Positions 63,501-64,000 of a stretch of 64,000 nucleotides of DNA are shown in pieces. The notes below the pieces were generated by a model that worked only from the letters and a program-made list of their open reading frames with translations, was not told the origin of the DNA and ran no database searches. The first letter of the stretch is position 1, and every line of letters begins with the position of its first letter. A program made the translations under genes and the position numbers. The DNA is from Siderastrea radians (taxonomy: Eukaryota; Cnidaria; Anthozoa; Scleractinia; Rhizangiidae), in contig OZ024895.1 in NCBI GenBank assembly GCA_964017195.1, forward strand, positions 28,202,875 to 28,266,874. Direction: 5' to 3'.

Positions 63501-63716
63501 CATAGATATAAAGAACACAAAAAGTACACATAAAAACGTATTTACGTATAACAATGAAATATGATTATACTGTAAATATTATCATAATAAAAATACATCT
63601 AAGAAACATGTCCAAACATTTCCAACCAACCTAAGAATCATTTTAAGCTTAAATGTTTCAAGTTCTTTAGCAATGTCCTCCCGGGAAGTTAATCTTGATG
63701 CTAGGTTTTTGAGAGC
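468..63716 (-). CDS. USP9X: USP9X / fat facets deubiquitinase gene: 56 internal exons, both ends outside the window
   Basis: Very large cysteine protease (about 2,550 residues in human) that removes ubiquitin from substrates. In other animals it acts in endocytosis, TGF-beta signalling and cell polarity. The joined exons give about 2,090 residues, colinear with human USP9X from roughly residue 320 to 2440. Order: helical-repeat scaffold (fragment residues 1-570), ubiquitin-like module (about 572-665), Ser-rich linker, more scaffold, USP catalytic domain (about 1228-1650), C-terminal scaffold. The catalytic Cys box GATCYMNS (Cys codon 18195-18197), His box GGHYYSY (His codon 13159-13161), Asp in YKFDDG (codon 12667-12669) and zinc-ribbon CxxC pairs are all present, so an active enzyme is expected. 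Every junction is GT-AG and in phase except w24/w25, where one extra base breaks the frame. Exons are numbered w1-w56 in transcript order. A USP24 assignment is unlikely given the near-identical USP9X catalytic boxes. Confidence 0.97.
677..785 (-). CDS. USP9X: USP9X exon w55
   Basis: Encodes [20 protein letters not shown] then [16 protein letters not shown], almost identical to the human block. Phase 1 in, phase 2 out. Confidence 0.95.
1491..1599 (-). CDS. USP9X: USP9X exon w54
   Basis: Encodes [18 protein letters not shown] ... NHRIHNTLK, matching the human [15 protein letters not shown] block. The following intron (786-1490) holds nothing I recognise. Confidence 0.95.
1815..2175. repeat. 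106-bp period tandem repeat in an intron
   Basis: GAGCAGTACTTTCCTGT recurs with GCAG at 1895, 2001 and 2107, a period of 106 bases, with the rest of each unit (GTGGTTCTAACTTTT, GATGAAATCCTTACA, CCATTTAAATGAAAGC) also conserved. Degenerate partial units flank the array. A diverged relative lies near 29270-29385. Confidence 0.85.
2414..2473 (-). CDS. USP9X: USP9X exon w53
   Basis: A 60-bp exon of exactly 20 codons with the FCCWENP ... VLSELLWQ block. The following intron (1600-2413) carries the 106-bp tandem repeat listed separately. Confidence 0.95.
2927..2987 (-). CDS. USP9X: USP9X exon w52
   Basis: Encodes [20 protein letters not shown] plus R, aligning to human [21 protein letters not shown]. 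The following intron (2474-2926) is plain AT-rich sequence. Confidence 0.93.
3092..3183 (-). CDS. USP9X: USP9X exon w51
   Basis: Encodes [16 protein letters not shown] ... [11 protein letters not shown]. The Pro-rich linker is less conserved, but NPFG and VVDILF are shared with human. The acceptor is the CACAG just right of 3183. Confidence 0.92.
3430..3505 (+). repeat. Degenerate tRNA-like sequence (possible SINE head)
   Basis: TTAGTGGAGTGGTTAGACGC resembles a tRNA D-arm / box A, and GGTTTGGATGCC some 45 bases later a decayed box B. I cannot fold a convincing cloverleaf. Confidence 0.3.
3687..3860 (-). CDS. USP9X: USP9X exon w50
   Basis: Encodes [20 protein letters not shown] then [20 protein letters not shown], nearly invariant in the family. 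The CGACAG acceptor at 3861 was chosen because it gives 58 whole codons in phase 0; a second AG lies 18 bases downstream and would also stay in frame. Confidence 0.95.
3890..4094. mobile_element. MITE, about 205 bp
   Basis: Ends are inverted copies of TAATTGCTCGGGTGATTATA (left) and TAATTGCTCAGGTGATTATC (right, complement). No coding capacity. Confidence 0.7.
4771..4842. repeat. Short palindrome, transposon-end like
   Basis: CGCGGAATATCCCCTGAT on the left pairs with ATCAGGTGATATTCCGCGCG on the right across a GGCCNNNNGGCC-rich centre. Confidence 0.65.
4972..5183. mobile_element. MITE with GGCTGGTTTCCATATGAT ends
   Basis: GGCTGGTTTCCATATGAT occurs at 4972 and 5057, and its complement ends at 5183. 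The inner pair (5057-5183) makes a compact hairpin; the outer left copy suggests a nested or partly deleted second copy. Confidence 0.75.
5207..5607. mobile_element. 400-bp MITE family, copy 1
   Basis: Ends AAAGGACAGTGCCTCC and its complement. Internally GGTAACCACGCATTTTTCAG is mirrored by CTGAAAAATGAGTGGTTACC, so the core is also a hairpin. Same family and orientation as 7196-7595 and 9973-10535. Confidence 0.85.
5780..5922 (-). CDS. USP9X: USP9X exon w49
   Basis: Encodes [20 protein letters not shown] ... [17 protein letters not shown]. The next intron (3861-5779) holds four TIR elements listed separately. Confidence 0.95.
6289..6388 (-). CDS. USP9X: USP9X exon w48
   Basis: Encodes [26 protein letters not shown]. 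The Pro/Gly-rich tail is shorter than in human. The following intron (5923-6288) shows nothing. Confidence 0.94.
6877..7018 (-). CDS. USP9X: USP9X exon w47
   Basis: Encodes [20 protein letters not shown] ... [14 protein letters not shown], matching human SDWYDALCILLRHSK and [11 protein letters not shown]. The following intron (6389-6876) shows nothing. Confidence 0.96.
7196..7595. mobile_element. 400-bp MITE family, copy 2
   Basis: Ends TTAAGGACGGTGCCTCC and its complement, in the intron below exon w46. Reads colinearly with copy 1 along its whole length. Confidence 0.88.
7596..7650. repeat. (AACGT/AACAT)n simple repeat
   Basis: A run of imperfect pentanucleotides adjoining the right end of MITE copy 2. 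Confidence 0.8.
7803..7891 (-). CDS. USP9X: USP9X exon w46
   Basis: Encodes [29 protein letters not shown], matching human [24 protein letters not shown]. The next intron (7019-7802) holds MITE copy 2 and a pentanucleotide repeat. Confidence 0.95.
8443..8582 (-). CDS. USP9X: USP9X exon w45
   Basis: Encodes [20 protein letters not shown] then [20 protein letters not shown]. It joins w44 directly, leaving this linker about 18 residues shorter than in human, so a small unseen exon cannot be excluded. The next intron (7892-8442) has only short GTGTGATTACAG-like iterations near 8090-8190. Confidence 0.95.
9107..9207 (-). CDS. USP9X: USP9X exon w44 (end of USP domain)
   Basis: Encodes [20 protein letters not shown] then an acidic tail [13 protein letters not shown]. 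The NAYILFYER strand closes the catalytic domain. The intron 8583-9106 shows nothing. Confidence 0.96.
9359..9474. mobile_element. Short inverted-repeat element, 116 bp
   Basis: ACCTCGGTGTAAGAGCCTG at the left is matched by CAGGTTCTTACACCGAGGT at the right. No coding capacity. Confidence 0.7.
9724..9788 (-). CDS. USP9X: USP9X exon w43
   Basis: Encodes [21 protein letters not shown], part of the catalytic domain just after the Asp box. The next intron (9208-9723) contains one inverted repeat at 9359-9474. Confidence 0.95.
9973..10535. mobile_element. 400-bp MITE family, copy 3, interrupted by a nested MITE
   Basis: Ends GAGGACGGTGCCTCC and its complement. Removing the 157-bp insertion and one 9-bp duplicate leaves about 397 bp, the length of copies 1 and 2. 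Confidence 0.88.
10084..10240. mobile_element. Nested 157-bp palindromic MITE
   Basis: Near-perfect hairpin with ends TAGCCTGTTCCAGGCGTTCA and its complement, flanked by the perfect 9-bp duplication GGTTTATGG (10075-10083 and 10241-10249). A 9-bp duplication is typical of Mutator-type transposases. Confidence 0.9.
10775..12213. mobile_element. 1.4-kb element with about 85-bp terminal inverted repeats
   Basis: Left end 10775-10861 (TTTCCCTGCTAGCAGAGG ... CCATGGGTCGAAA) is repeated as its complement at 12129-12213. The interior (about 11085-11410 and 11780-11870) is homologous to the element at 41205-41931. No open transposase found. Confidence 0.82.
12628..12706 (-). CDS. USP9X: USP9X exon w42 (catalytic Asp)
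   Basis: Encodes [21 protein letters not shown]. By the USP7 precedent (W-x-K-F-D), the first Asp after Phe, codon 12667-12669, is the third member of the catalytic triad. The 2.8-kb intron below it is filled by two transposable elements. Confidence 0.96.
13136..13283 (-). CDS. USP9X: USP9X exon w41 (catalytic His box)
   Basis: Encodes an acidic loop [14 protein letters not shown], then [25 protein letters not shown]. His codon 13159-13161 is the general base of the triad. The following intron (12707-13135) shows nothing. Confidence 0.97.
13598..13967. mobile_element. 370-bp TIR element
   Basis: TAGGGAGTTTAAGCAACCAC at the left, and GTTGCTTAAAGTCCCTA at the right end as its complement. Next to the ends lie CGACGACAACG-type repeats. 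No coding capacity. Confidence 0.82.
14389..14480 (-). CDS. USP9X: USP9X exon w40
   Basis: Encodes [30 protein letters not shown], a typical USP finger/palm strand. The next intron (13284-14388) holds a 370-bp TIR element. Confidence 0.96.
15134..15219 (-). CDS. USP9X: USP9X exon w39
   Basis: Encodes [28 protein letters not shown], containing the USP signature LPxVLxxxLKRF. The intron 14481-15133 shows nothing. Confidence 0.97.
15878..16019 (-). CDS. USP9X: USP9X exon w38 (second zinc pair)
   Basis: Encodes [29 protein letters not shown] then [12 protein letters not shown]. The CEKC pair is the second half of the zinc ribbon. The next intron (15220-15877) contains a short poly-C/poly-A tract near 15462-15480. 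Confidence 0.97.
16220..16393 (-). CDS. USP9X: USP9X exon w37 (first zinc pair)
   Basis: Encodes [20 protein letters not shown] ... [15 protein letters not shown]. The QHDALEFF helix and CKGC pair are near identical to human. Confidence 0.97.
17350..17639 (-). CDS. USP9X: USP9X exon w36
   Basis: Starts [16 protein letters not shown] and ends [23 protein letters not shown]. Between them is a highly acidic low-complexity loop of about 45 residues ([16 protein letters not shown]...), as in the family. The next intron (16394-17349) shows nothing. Confidence 0.96.
18171..18292 (-). CDS. USP9X: USP9X exon w35 (catalytic Cys box)
   Basis: Encodes [34 protein letters not shown]. The nucleophile is Cys codon 18195-18197, about residue 1252 of the fragment. 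The following intron (17640-18170) shows nothing. Confidence 0.98.
18511..18801. mobile_element. Decayed hAT-like non-autonomous element
   Basis: CAGGGTTCACAC near the left and GTGTGATCCCTG at the right form a short TIR of hAT type, and TTCCATGAC is iterated inside. No clear 8-bp duplication. Confidence 0.45.
18919..19065 (-). CDS. USP9X: USP9X exon w34
   Basis: Encodes [20 protein letters not shown] then [16 protein letters not shown], matching human AGFELLVALAVGCVRNLK. The intron below (18293-18918) contains a decayed repeat at about 18511-18801. Confidence 0.95.
19160..19192. repeat. (GATT)n tract after AATAAAGATT
   Basis: GCAAAATAAAGATTGATTGA with further GATT units. The form resembles the 3' tail of a truncated retroposon, but the body is not recognisable. 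Confidence 0.6.
19579..19642 (-). CDS. USP9X: USP9X exon w33
   Basis: Encodes [21 protein letters not shown], aligning to human [21 protein letters not shown]. The next intron (19066-19578) starts with a (GATT)n tail-like tract. Confidence 0.93.
21041..21424. mobile_element. 384-bp TIR element at a TTAA target
   Basis: TTTAAAGGGGCATGGTCACG at the left and CGTGACTATGCCCCTTTAAA at the right. TTAA at both edges suggests a piggyBac- or Kolobok-like transposase acting in trans (inference). Confidence 0.8.
21746..21885. repeat. 140-bp palindrome
   Basis: CTTATTAGATGTTTCAGTGT at the left mirrors ACACTGAAACATCCAATAAG at the right, with pairing continuing inward to GACTCGCCCTGCGGGCTCGTC at the centre. 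Confidence 0.75.
21903..22174. mobile_element. 272-bp MITE
   Basis: ACGTTGTCAGGTGAAAAGCA at the left and its complement TGCTTTTCACCTGACAACGT at the right, preceded and followed by A and T runs respectively. Confidence 0.78.
22246..22398 (-). CDS. USP9X: USP9X exon w32
   Basis: Encodes [31 protein letters not shown] ... [17 protein letters not shown] and GANLIKEL are shared with human. The next intron (19643-22245) holds several inverted-repeat elements. Confidence 0.96.
22926..23016 (-). CDS. USP9X: USP9X exon w31
   Basis: Encodes [30 protein letters not shown], aligning to human [20 protein letters not shown] then NNEIDWLKRIR. The next intron (22399-22925) has a C-rich stretch with poly-C at about 22851-22870. 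Confidence 0.93.
23766..23821 (-). CDS. USP9X: USP9X exon w30
   Basis: A 56-bp exon encoding [18 protein letters not shown], equivalent to human ERAKHSGDYFTLL. Conservation is modest, but both splice sites and phase fit. The intron 23017-23765 shows nothing. Confidence 0.88.
24150..24760 (+). pseudogene. RNase H domain fragment of a retrotransposon, frameshifted
   Basis: In shifting + frames the RNase HI motifs occur in order: [16 protein letters not shown] (first Asp, about 24340), [14 protein letters not shown] (Glu), [15 protein letters not shown] (second Asp), then PGHAGI and NETADDL in two frames. At least two frame changes and stops make it dead. The 121-codon open frame at 24126-24491 overlaps it out of register and is not a gene. 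Family below the level of RNase H-bearing retroelement not determined. Confidence 0.7.
25255..27094. mobile_element. Fold-back element 2 (1.84 kb) with CACAAC-rich tandem arms
   Basis: Outer inverted repeats TGCAGCGTTTTTTGACC (left) and its complement ending at 27094, followed inward by TGTGGAGTTTTTGGT and CGACGTTACCT. Then come GTTGTGTTGCGTT-type iterations at 25315-25400, mirrored by CACAACGCAACA iterations at 26795-26990. A further inner layer of CAACTCGAC motifs (25476-25540) faces many GTCGAGTTG motifs at 26118-26740. No transposase seen. Confidence 0.8.
27245..27353 (-). CDS. USP9X: USP9X exon w29
   Basis: Encodes [32 protein letters not shown], aligning to human [20 protein letters not shown] then [10 protein letters not shown]. 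The intron below (23822-27244) contains a retrotransposon fragment and a fold-back element. Confidence 0.96.
27866..27972 (-). CDS. USP9X: USP9X exon w28
   Basis: Encodes [35 protein letters not shown], matching human [20 protein letters not shown]. The intron 27354-27865 shows nothing. Confidence 0.95.
28920..28976 (-). CDS. USP9X: USP9X exon w27
   Basis: A 57-bp exon encoding [19 protein letters not shown], aligning to human EPDLEDEQVCCEALE. The intron 27973-28919 shows nothing. Confidence 0.9.
29610..29735 (-). CDS. USP9X: USP9X exon w26
   Basis: Encodes [20 protein letters not shown] ... [12 protein letters not shown], aligning to human [20 protein letters not shown] and NEEITKIYEK. The next intron (28977-29609) carries a relative of the 106-bp repeat. 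Confidence 0.94.
30314..30561 (-). CDS. USP9X: USP9X exon w25, with an apparent 1-bp frameshift
   Basis: From the ATG at 30535 to the donor the frame is clean: [20 protein letters not shown] ... [19 protein letters not shown], clearly USP9X. The first 21-23 bases align with human in the frame handed over by w24 (R-A-A-F-H-T-L-L against R-G-A-Y-L-N-A-L). The two frames differ by one base: the transcript strand reads CTC CTT TAA at about 30545-30537, a stop. One base too many in the TTTAAAA run explains it. Either this is an assembly error or the allele is broken. A missed small exon is less likely, because the human alignment needs no extra residues there. The intron 29736-30313 shows nothing. 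Confidence 0.9.
32024..32094 (+). tRNA. tRNA-like body 1 (probably tRNA-derived, not functional)
   Basis: GGCTTGT pairs with GCAAGCC as the acceptor stem, D-stem GTTC/GAGC is perfect, box A is TAGTTCAATTGG and box B GGTTCGAATCC. The anticodon arm CTGCA-CCGGTAT-CGCAG has a mismatch and lacks U33, and the T-stem overlaps the acceptor by a base. If read, the anticodon is GGT (Thr). Confidence 0.5.
32256..32326 (+). tRNA. tRNA-like body 2
   Basis: Nearly identical to the copy 232 bases earlier, with box B GGTTCAAATCC. Same structural defects, so probably a tRNA-derived repeat with polymerase III boxes. Confidence 0.5.
32924..33050. repeat. Two poly-G tracts flanking 95 bases
   Basis: Runs of about 17 and 13 G lie at about 32925-32941 and 33037-33049. 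The gene's transcript strand carries poly-C here. Confidence 0.85.
33165..33256 (-). CDS. USP9X: USP9X exon w24
   Basis: Encodes [30 protein letters not shown], aligning to human [20 protein letters not shown] FL. It ends in phase 2 (AG), which conflicts with the frame of w25. The next intron (30562-33164) has the tRNA-like tandem units and two poly-G tracts. Confidence 0.95.
33863..33928 (-). CDS. USP9X: USP9X exon w23
   Basis: A 22-codon exon, [22 protein letters not shown], aligning to human [20 protein letters not shown]. The intron 33257-33862 shows nothing. Confidence 0.93.
34640..34770 (-). CDS. USP9X: USP9X exon w22
   Basis: Encodes [38 protein letters not shown]; the LD.LFFGPSASQVLYL block is recognisable. 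The next intron (33929-34639) has only a CAGA/CAGG-rich patch at about 34545-34610. Confidence 0.93.
34872..34992 (-). CDS. USP9X: USP9X exon w21
   Basis: Encodes [38 protein letters not shown], matching the human LHPRYISFLWQVADLGSSL and PPLRDGARVLMKLMP helices. The intron 34771-34871 is only 101 bp. Confidence 0.94.
35457..35594 (-). CDS. USP9X: USP9X exon w20 (end of UBL and Ser-rich linker)
   Basis: Encodes [34 protein letters not shown] ... [19 protein letters not shown] is identical to human. The run of Ser with acidic residues looks like a phosphorylated disordered linker (inference). The intron 34993-35456 shows nothing. Confidence 0.96.
35814..35925 (-). CDS. USP9X: USP9X exon w19 (UBL)
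   Basis: Encodes [37 protein letters not shown], aligning to human [20 protein letters not shown]. It is the second half of the ubiquitin-like fold. Confidence 0.94.
36624..37751. mobile_element. 1.1-kb element with GTATAGGCCGCAC ends (pogo-like?)
   Basis: Left CCCGCGTATAGGCCGCAC and right GTGCGGCCTATACGCGGG are complements. A second inverted copy, GGGTGCGGCTTATACGTGGG, lies at 36679-36701. An uninterrupted 124-codon + frame at 37303-37674 has no recognisable domain. The pogo/Tigger link is from the look of the TIR only. Confidence 0.65.
37769..39663. mobile_element. Fold-back element 3 (1.9 kb) with CCTGAC-rich arms
   Basis: Outer ends GGTCCGTATAGGGAAAAACT (left) and its complement AGTTTTCCCCTATATGGAC (right), each followed by ACTGTGCCC...GGTCTTGAGTA and CCCGTACGAAA. 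Inside, the left arm (37840-38085) iterates AGCCTGAC, ACCAGACA and ACACGAGC; the right arm (39310-39600) iterates the complements GTCAGGCTCTTGTC. Middle 38090-39300 unique and non-coding. Confidence 0.78.
40664..40792 (-). CDS. USP9X: USP9X exon w18 (UBL)
   Basis: Encodes [38 protein letters not shown], nearly identical to human and forming the first strands of the ubiquitin-like module. The intron that follows (35926-40663) holds two large inverted-repeat elements. Confidence 0.96.
41205..41931. mobile_element. 727-bp TIR element
   Basis: ACCCATTAACGTCTGTG at the left, ACGCAGACGTTAATGGGT at the right. Interior AAAAACGTGCACAGTTCACA and neighbours are homologous to the element interior at 11085-11870. 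Confidence 0.82.
41976..42094. repeat. (ATGG)n microsatellite, about 29 units
   Basis: Perfect tetranucleotide array in the intron directly after exon w17. Frames across it are open in several registers, only because the unit lacks stops. Confidence 0.95.
42158..42393 (-). CDS. USP9X: USP9X exon w17
   Basis: Encodes [20 protein letters not shown], a variable Lys/Glu-rich loop, then [28 protein letters not shown]. The next intron (40793-42157) has a tetranucleotide repeat ending 65 bases from the donor. Confidence 0.95.
42581..42676 (-). CDS. USP9X: USP9X exon w16
   Basis: Encodes [32 protein letters not shown], aligning to human [20 protein letters not shown] and NLGPRLQ. Confidence 0.96.
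42994..43108 (-). CDS. USP9X: USP9X exon w15
   Basis: Encodes [38 protein letters not shown]. The family block [17 protein letters not shown] is clear. The following intron (42677-42993) is AT-rich (ATAAATAT iterations near 42700-42770). Confidence 0.96.
43645..43748 (-). CDS. USP9X: USP9X exon w14
   Basis: Encodes [34 protein letters not shown], near identical to human. The intron 43109-43644 shows nothing. Confidence 0.96.
43959..44165. repeat. 207-bp palindromic element
   Basis: AAAAATCAGCC ... CAAGTTCAAAATGATTAAAA ... AACTGTCAGAAATAGTT faces its complement, with a loop of about 20 bases near 44056. Probably a MITE. Confidence 0.82.
44219..45088. repeat. Dispersed repeat R, copy 1, with inserted tRNA-like unit
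   Basis: Shares TAGATTTAGCCAAGCCTAAA, AAAACCATGGTTGTGGACAG-like, the CTCTGCTATA...GCTGTGAA stretch, CTTCCACCAAAAAGACAACT, the GACGTAC(A) iterations and GACAGGTTACCAAATTTCCT with 61668-62437, in order. Confidence 0.8.
44364..44433 (-). tRNA. tRNA-Lys(CTT)-like sequence, SINE-like
   Basis: On the minus strand GCCCATGGCCTAGTGG gives box A and GGTTCGACAC box B, and loop ATCTTAT holds anticodon CTT. An A-run borders it and it interrupts repeat R. The acceptor stem is poor, so I read it as a tRNA-derived insertion. Confidence 0.5.
45415..45486 (-). CDS. USP9X: USP9X exon w13
   Basis: Encodes [24 protein letters not shown], aligning to human [20 protein letters not shown] WYSK. The intron below (43749-45414) holds a 207-bp palindrome and a dispersed repeat. 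Confidence 0.95.
45738..45789 (-). CDS. USP9X: USP9X exon w12
   Basis: A 52-bp exon encoding [17 protein letters not shown], aligning to human [17 protein letters not shown]. Confidence 0.95.
46067..46145 (-). CDS. USP9X: USP9X exon w11
   Basis: Encodes [25 protein letters not shown]. The shared [18 protein letters not shown] block fixes the frame. It joins w10 across an 11,910-bp intron (46146-58055), the longest in the window. Confidence 0.94.
46820..48074 (+). repeat. 9-bp minisatellite array, left arm (CACAACCCT / CACAACCTC)
   Basis: About 139 units of CACAACCCT, CACAACCTC and variants. The period is a multiple of 3, so most frames stay open and give artefactual proteins such as (HNPHNL)n. 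Confidence 0.95.
49905..51201. mobile_element. 1.3-kb TIR element inserted in the right arm of fold-back 1
   Basis: Ends GGTCAGTATGAAACACGGAC and its complement, with inverted similarity reaching about 175 bases and including iterated GGACTGCGGACTG. Flanks share TATTTAATGTC (49894-49904, 51203-51213), an 11-bp putative target duplication. Interior non-coding. Confidence 0.82.
52063..53571 (+). repeat. 9-bp minisatellite array, right arm (GTTGTGAGG / GTTGTGGAG)
   Basis: About 167 units, complementary to the left-arm array. The + strand is C-free over long stretches, with frequent GG and GGG. Confidence 0.95.
54467..54627. mobile_element. MITE with GCAAGCGTTTCC ends, copy 1
   Basis: TAGCCTGCGTAGCAAGCGTT at the left and GGAAACGCTTGCCCGCAAAC at the right. 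A copy in opposite orientation lies at 55971-56124. Confidence 0.75.
54836..55177 (-). other. Unexplained 113-codon open frame
   Basis: Begins [17 protein letters not shown] and is rich in Leu/Ile/Val. It has no domain I recognise and no splice site at its end. Its first codons overlap the left arm of the palindrome at 55164, so it may be a captured or decayed fragment. Confidence 0.3.
55164..55728. repeat. 565-bp inverted repeat (arms about 185 bp)
   Basis: TTAGTCCAGTCAATCTATG, AACTGCAACAGAATTT, AAAGTTCCCCAAA and TTTACCACAGGGTACCCAAG of 55164-55352 recur as complements in 55553-55728. Loop about 200 bp, T-rich on the + strand. Confidence 0.8.
55971..56124. mobile_element. MITE with GCAAGCGTTTCC ends, copy 2 (inverted)
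   Basis: TTCAAAATCATGGGGTCTGC then GGCAAGCGTTTCC at the left, and GGAAACGCTTGCTTCGCAGG at the right, the mirror image of the copy 1.3 kb away. Confidence 0.75.
56435..56490. repeat. Two (TA)n tracts with ACTCATCAGGCAATA
   Basis: Short TATATATATA runs, each associated with a CTCATCAGGCAATAT motif. Confidence 0.75.
57242..57986. mobile_element. hAT-like element, 745 bp, with remnant open frame
   Basis: TIRs CAGGGCTCGAAATAG and CTATTTCGAGCTCTG fit the hAT pattern, each followed by CCTGCCA / TTGGCAGG motifs. AATGTG borders both ends (57236-57241 and 57987-57992). A 96-codon minus frame (57367-57657) may be a transposase remnant, but I cannot assign a domain. Confidence 0.72.
58056..58206 (-). 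CDS. USP9X: USP9X exon w10
   Basis: Encodes [40 protein letters not shown]. It ends one base into a codon (G) that w11 completes as Asp. Confidence 0.95.
58762..58878 (-). CDS. USP9X: USP9X exon w9
   Basis: Encodes [39 protein letters not shown]. Part of it (58801-58823) recurs in inverted orientation in the neighbouring intron at 59426-59448. The intron 58207-58761 shows nothing. Confidence 0.95.
59285..59392 (-). CDS. USP9X: USP9X exon w8
   Basis: Encodes [36 protein letters not shown], nearly the human sequence. The intron 58879-59284 shows nothing. Confidence 0.96.
59395..59590 (+). pseudogene. Exon-like inverted fragment resembling part of w9
   Basis: A 23-base stretch at 59426-59448 is the exact complement-strand copy of 58801-58823 inside exon w9, and on the + strand reads DTWVLPAIK against w9 DTWVLPALK. 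The frame stays open to 59586 but is otherwise unlike USP9X. Confidence 0.45.
60281..60379 (-). CDS. USP9X: USP9X exon w7
   Basis: Encodes [33 protein letters not shown]. Next intron 59393-60280: an exon-like inverted fragment, then a C/G-rich MITE-like stretch near 59600-59765. Confidence 0.96.
60996..61100 (-). CDS. USP9X: USP9X exon w6
   Basis: Encodes [35 protein letters not shown], with only a few changes from human. The intron 60380-60995 shows nothing. Confidence 0.97.
61306..61395 (-). CDS. USP9X: USP9X exon w5
   Basis: Encodes [30 protein letters not shown], nearly invariant between this animal and human. Confidence 0.97.
61668..62437. repeat. Dispersed repeat R, copy 2
   Basis: Colinear with 44219-45088 but without the tRNA-like insertion. 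Ends with GCGCTCCACTAAAAA, compared with GGCTCCATTATAAAAA in copy 1. Confidence 0.78.
62496..62558 (-). CDS. USP9X: USP9X exon w4
   Basis: Encodes [21 protein letters not shown]. The intron below (61396-62495) carries the second copy of the dispersed repeat also seen at 44219-45088. Confidence 0.96.
62748..62937. mobile_element. 190-bp TIR element with GTTATACCAGGG iterations
   Basis: TATAGTGGAACCTC at the left and GGGTTCCACTAT at the right; TTCATTATATCAGGG and TTATACCAGGGCATTCGTTA-like motifs repeat inside. The ends recall pogo/Tigger non-autonomous elements. Confidence 0.7.
63102..63191 (-). CDS. USP9X: USP9X exon w3
   Basis: Encodes [30 protein letters not shown], aligning to human [20 protein letters not shown]. 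The next intron (62559-63101) holds a 190-bp TIR element. Confidence 0.95.
63395..63443 (-). CDS. USP9X: USP9X exon w2
   Basis: A 49-bp exon encoding [16 protein letters not shown], identical to human over its whole length. Confidence 0.96.
63631..63716 (-). CDS. USP9X: USP9X exon w1 (first exon in window)
   Basis: Encodes [28 protein letters not shown], aligning to human [20 protein letters not shown]. The acceptor shows that upstream exons exist beyond the right edge. Bases 63717-64000 are intron with nothing recognisable. Confidence 0.95.
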
Positions 63717-64000
63717 CTAATAAAGACAAGAACAACAGTTATTATGTGTTAGACTAAAAAATGCAGCAGGCTTAATGAACACAAGAAGTTTTAATTGGAC
63801 AACCTGGACATCTGTACATGCTTTCATTACAAAACTATTTAGAATAATTTTTTGCCACAATTATGATGGATACATGTACTAACACAAGATCAGAGGGGTT
63901 AAAAAGGGCCACTCCAAAAAAAAAATCACTTCAAATGATTTTCTCACTCGTACAGTATAAAGCCTAAATTTTGACTGCAAGGTAACAATGATGGCGACCA

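Overview
The window is the interior of one large animal gene read on the minus strand. I recognise it as the orthologue of the ubiquitin-specific protease USP9X / fat facets. Fifty-six exons, all with GT donors and AG acceptors in consistent phase, run from 63716 down to 468 and encode about 2,090 residues. The first few hundred residues lie to the right of the window and the last hundred or so to the left. No other host protein-coding gene was found. Comparisons with human USP9X, and all family lengths, are from memory and not from a search.

Dense short exons, AT-rich introns and protein close to vertebrate USP9X point to an early-branching animal. The intronic repeat families look like those I associate with stony corals (Anthozoa), so a scleractinian coral is my best guess (moderate confidence).

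Layout, from high to low coordinates in the sense of transcription: 63.7-42.2 kb, N-terminal helical-repeat scaffold; 40.8-35.5 kb, ubiquitin-like module and Ser-rich linker; 35-19 kb, central helical scaffold; 18.3-9.1 kb, the USP catalytic domain with Cys, zinc-ribbon, His and Asp boxes all present; 8.6-0.5 kb, C-terminal helical region. One base appears to be in excess in exon w25 (near 30540). It puts a stop in frame and is either an assembly error or a damaged allele.

The introns are a nest of mobile DNA. The most striking items are fold-back type elements, in which short tandem repeats form part of long terminal inverted repeats. They lie at 25255-27094, 37769-39663 and 46467-53920. The last is a palindrome of about 7.5 kb whose arms carry 1.25-1.5 kb arrays of a 9-bp CACAACCCT-like unit, and another repeat-ended element (49905-51201) has inserted into its right arm. 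Other introns hold many small TIR elements (MITEs), including three copies of one 400-bp family, one of them with a second MITE nested inside behind a perfect 9-bp target duplication. They also hold tRNA-like units, a decayed RNase H retrotransposon fragment, a hAT-like element and microsatellites.
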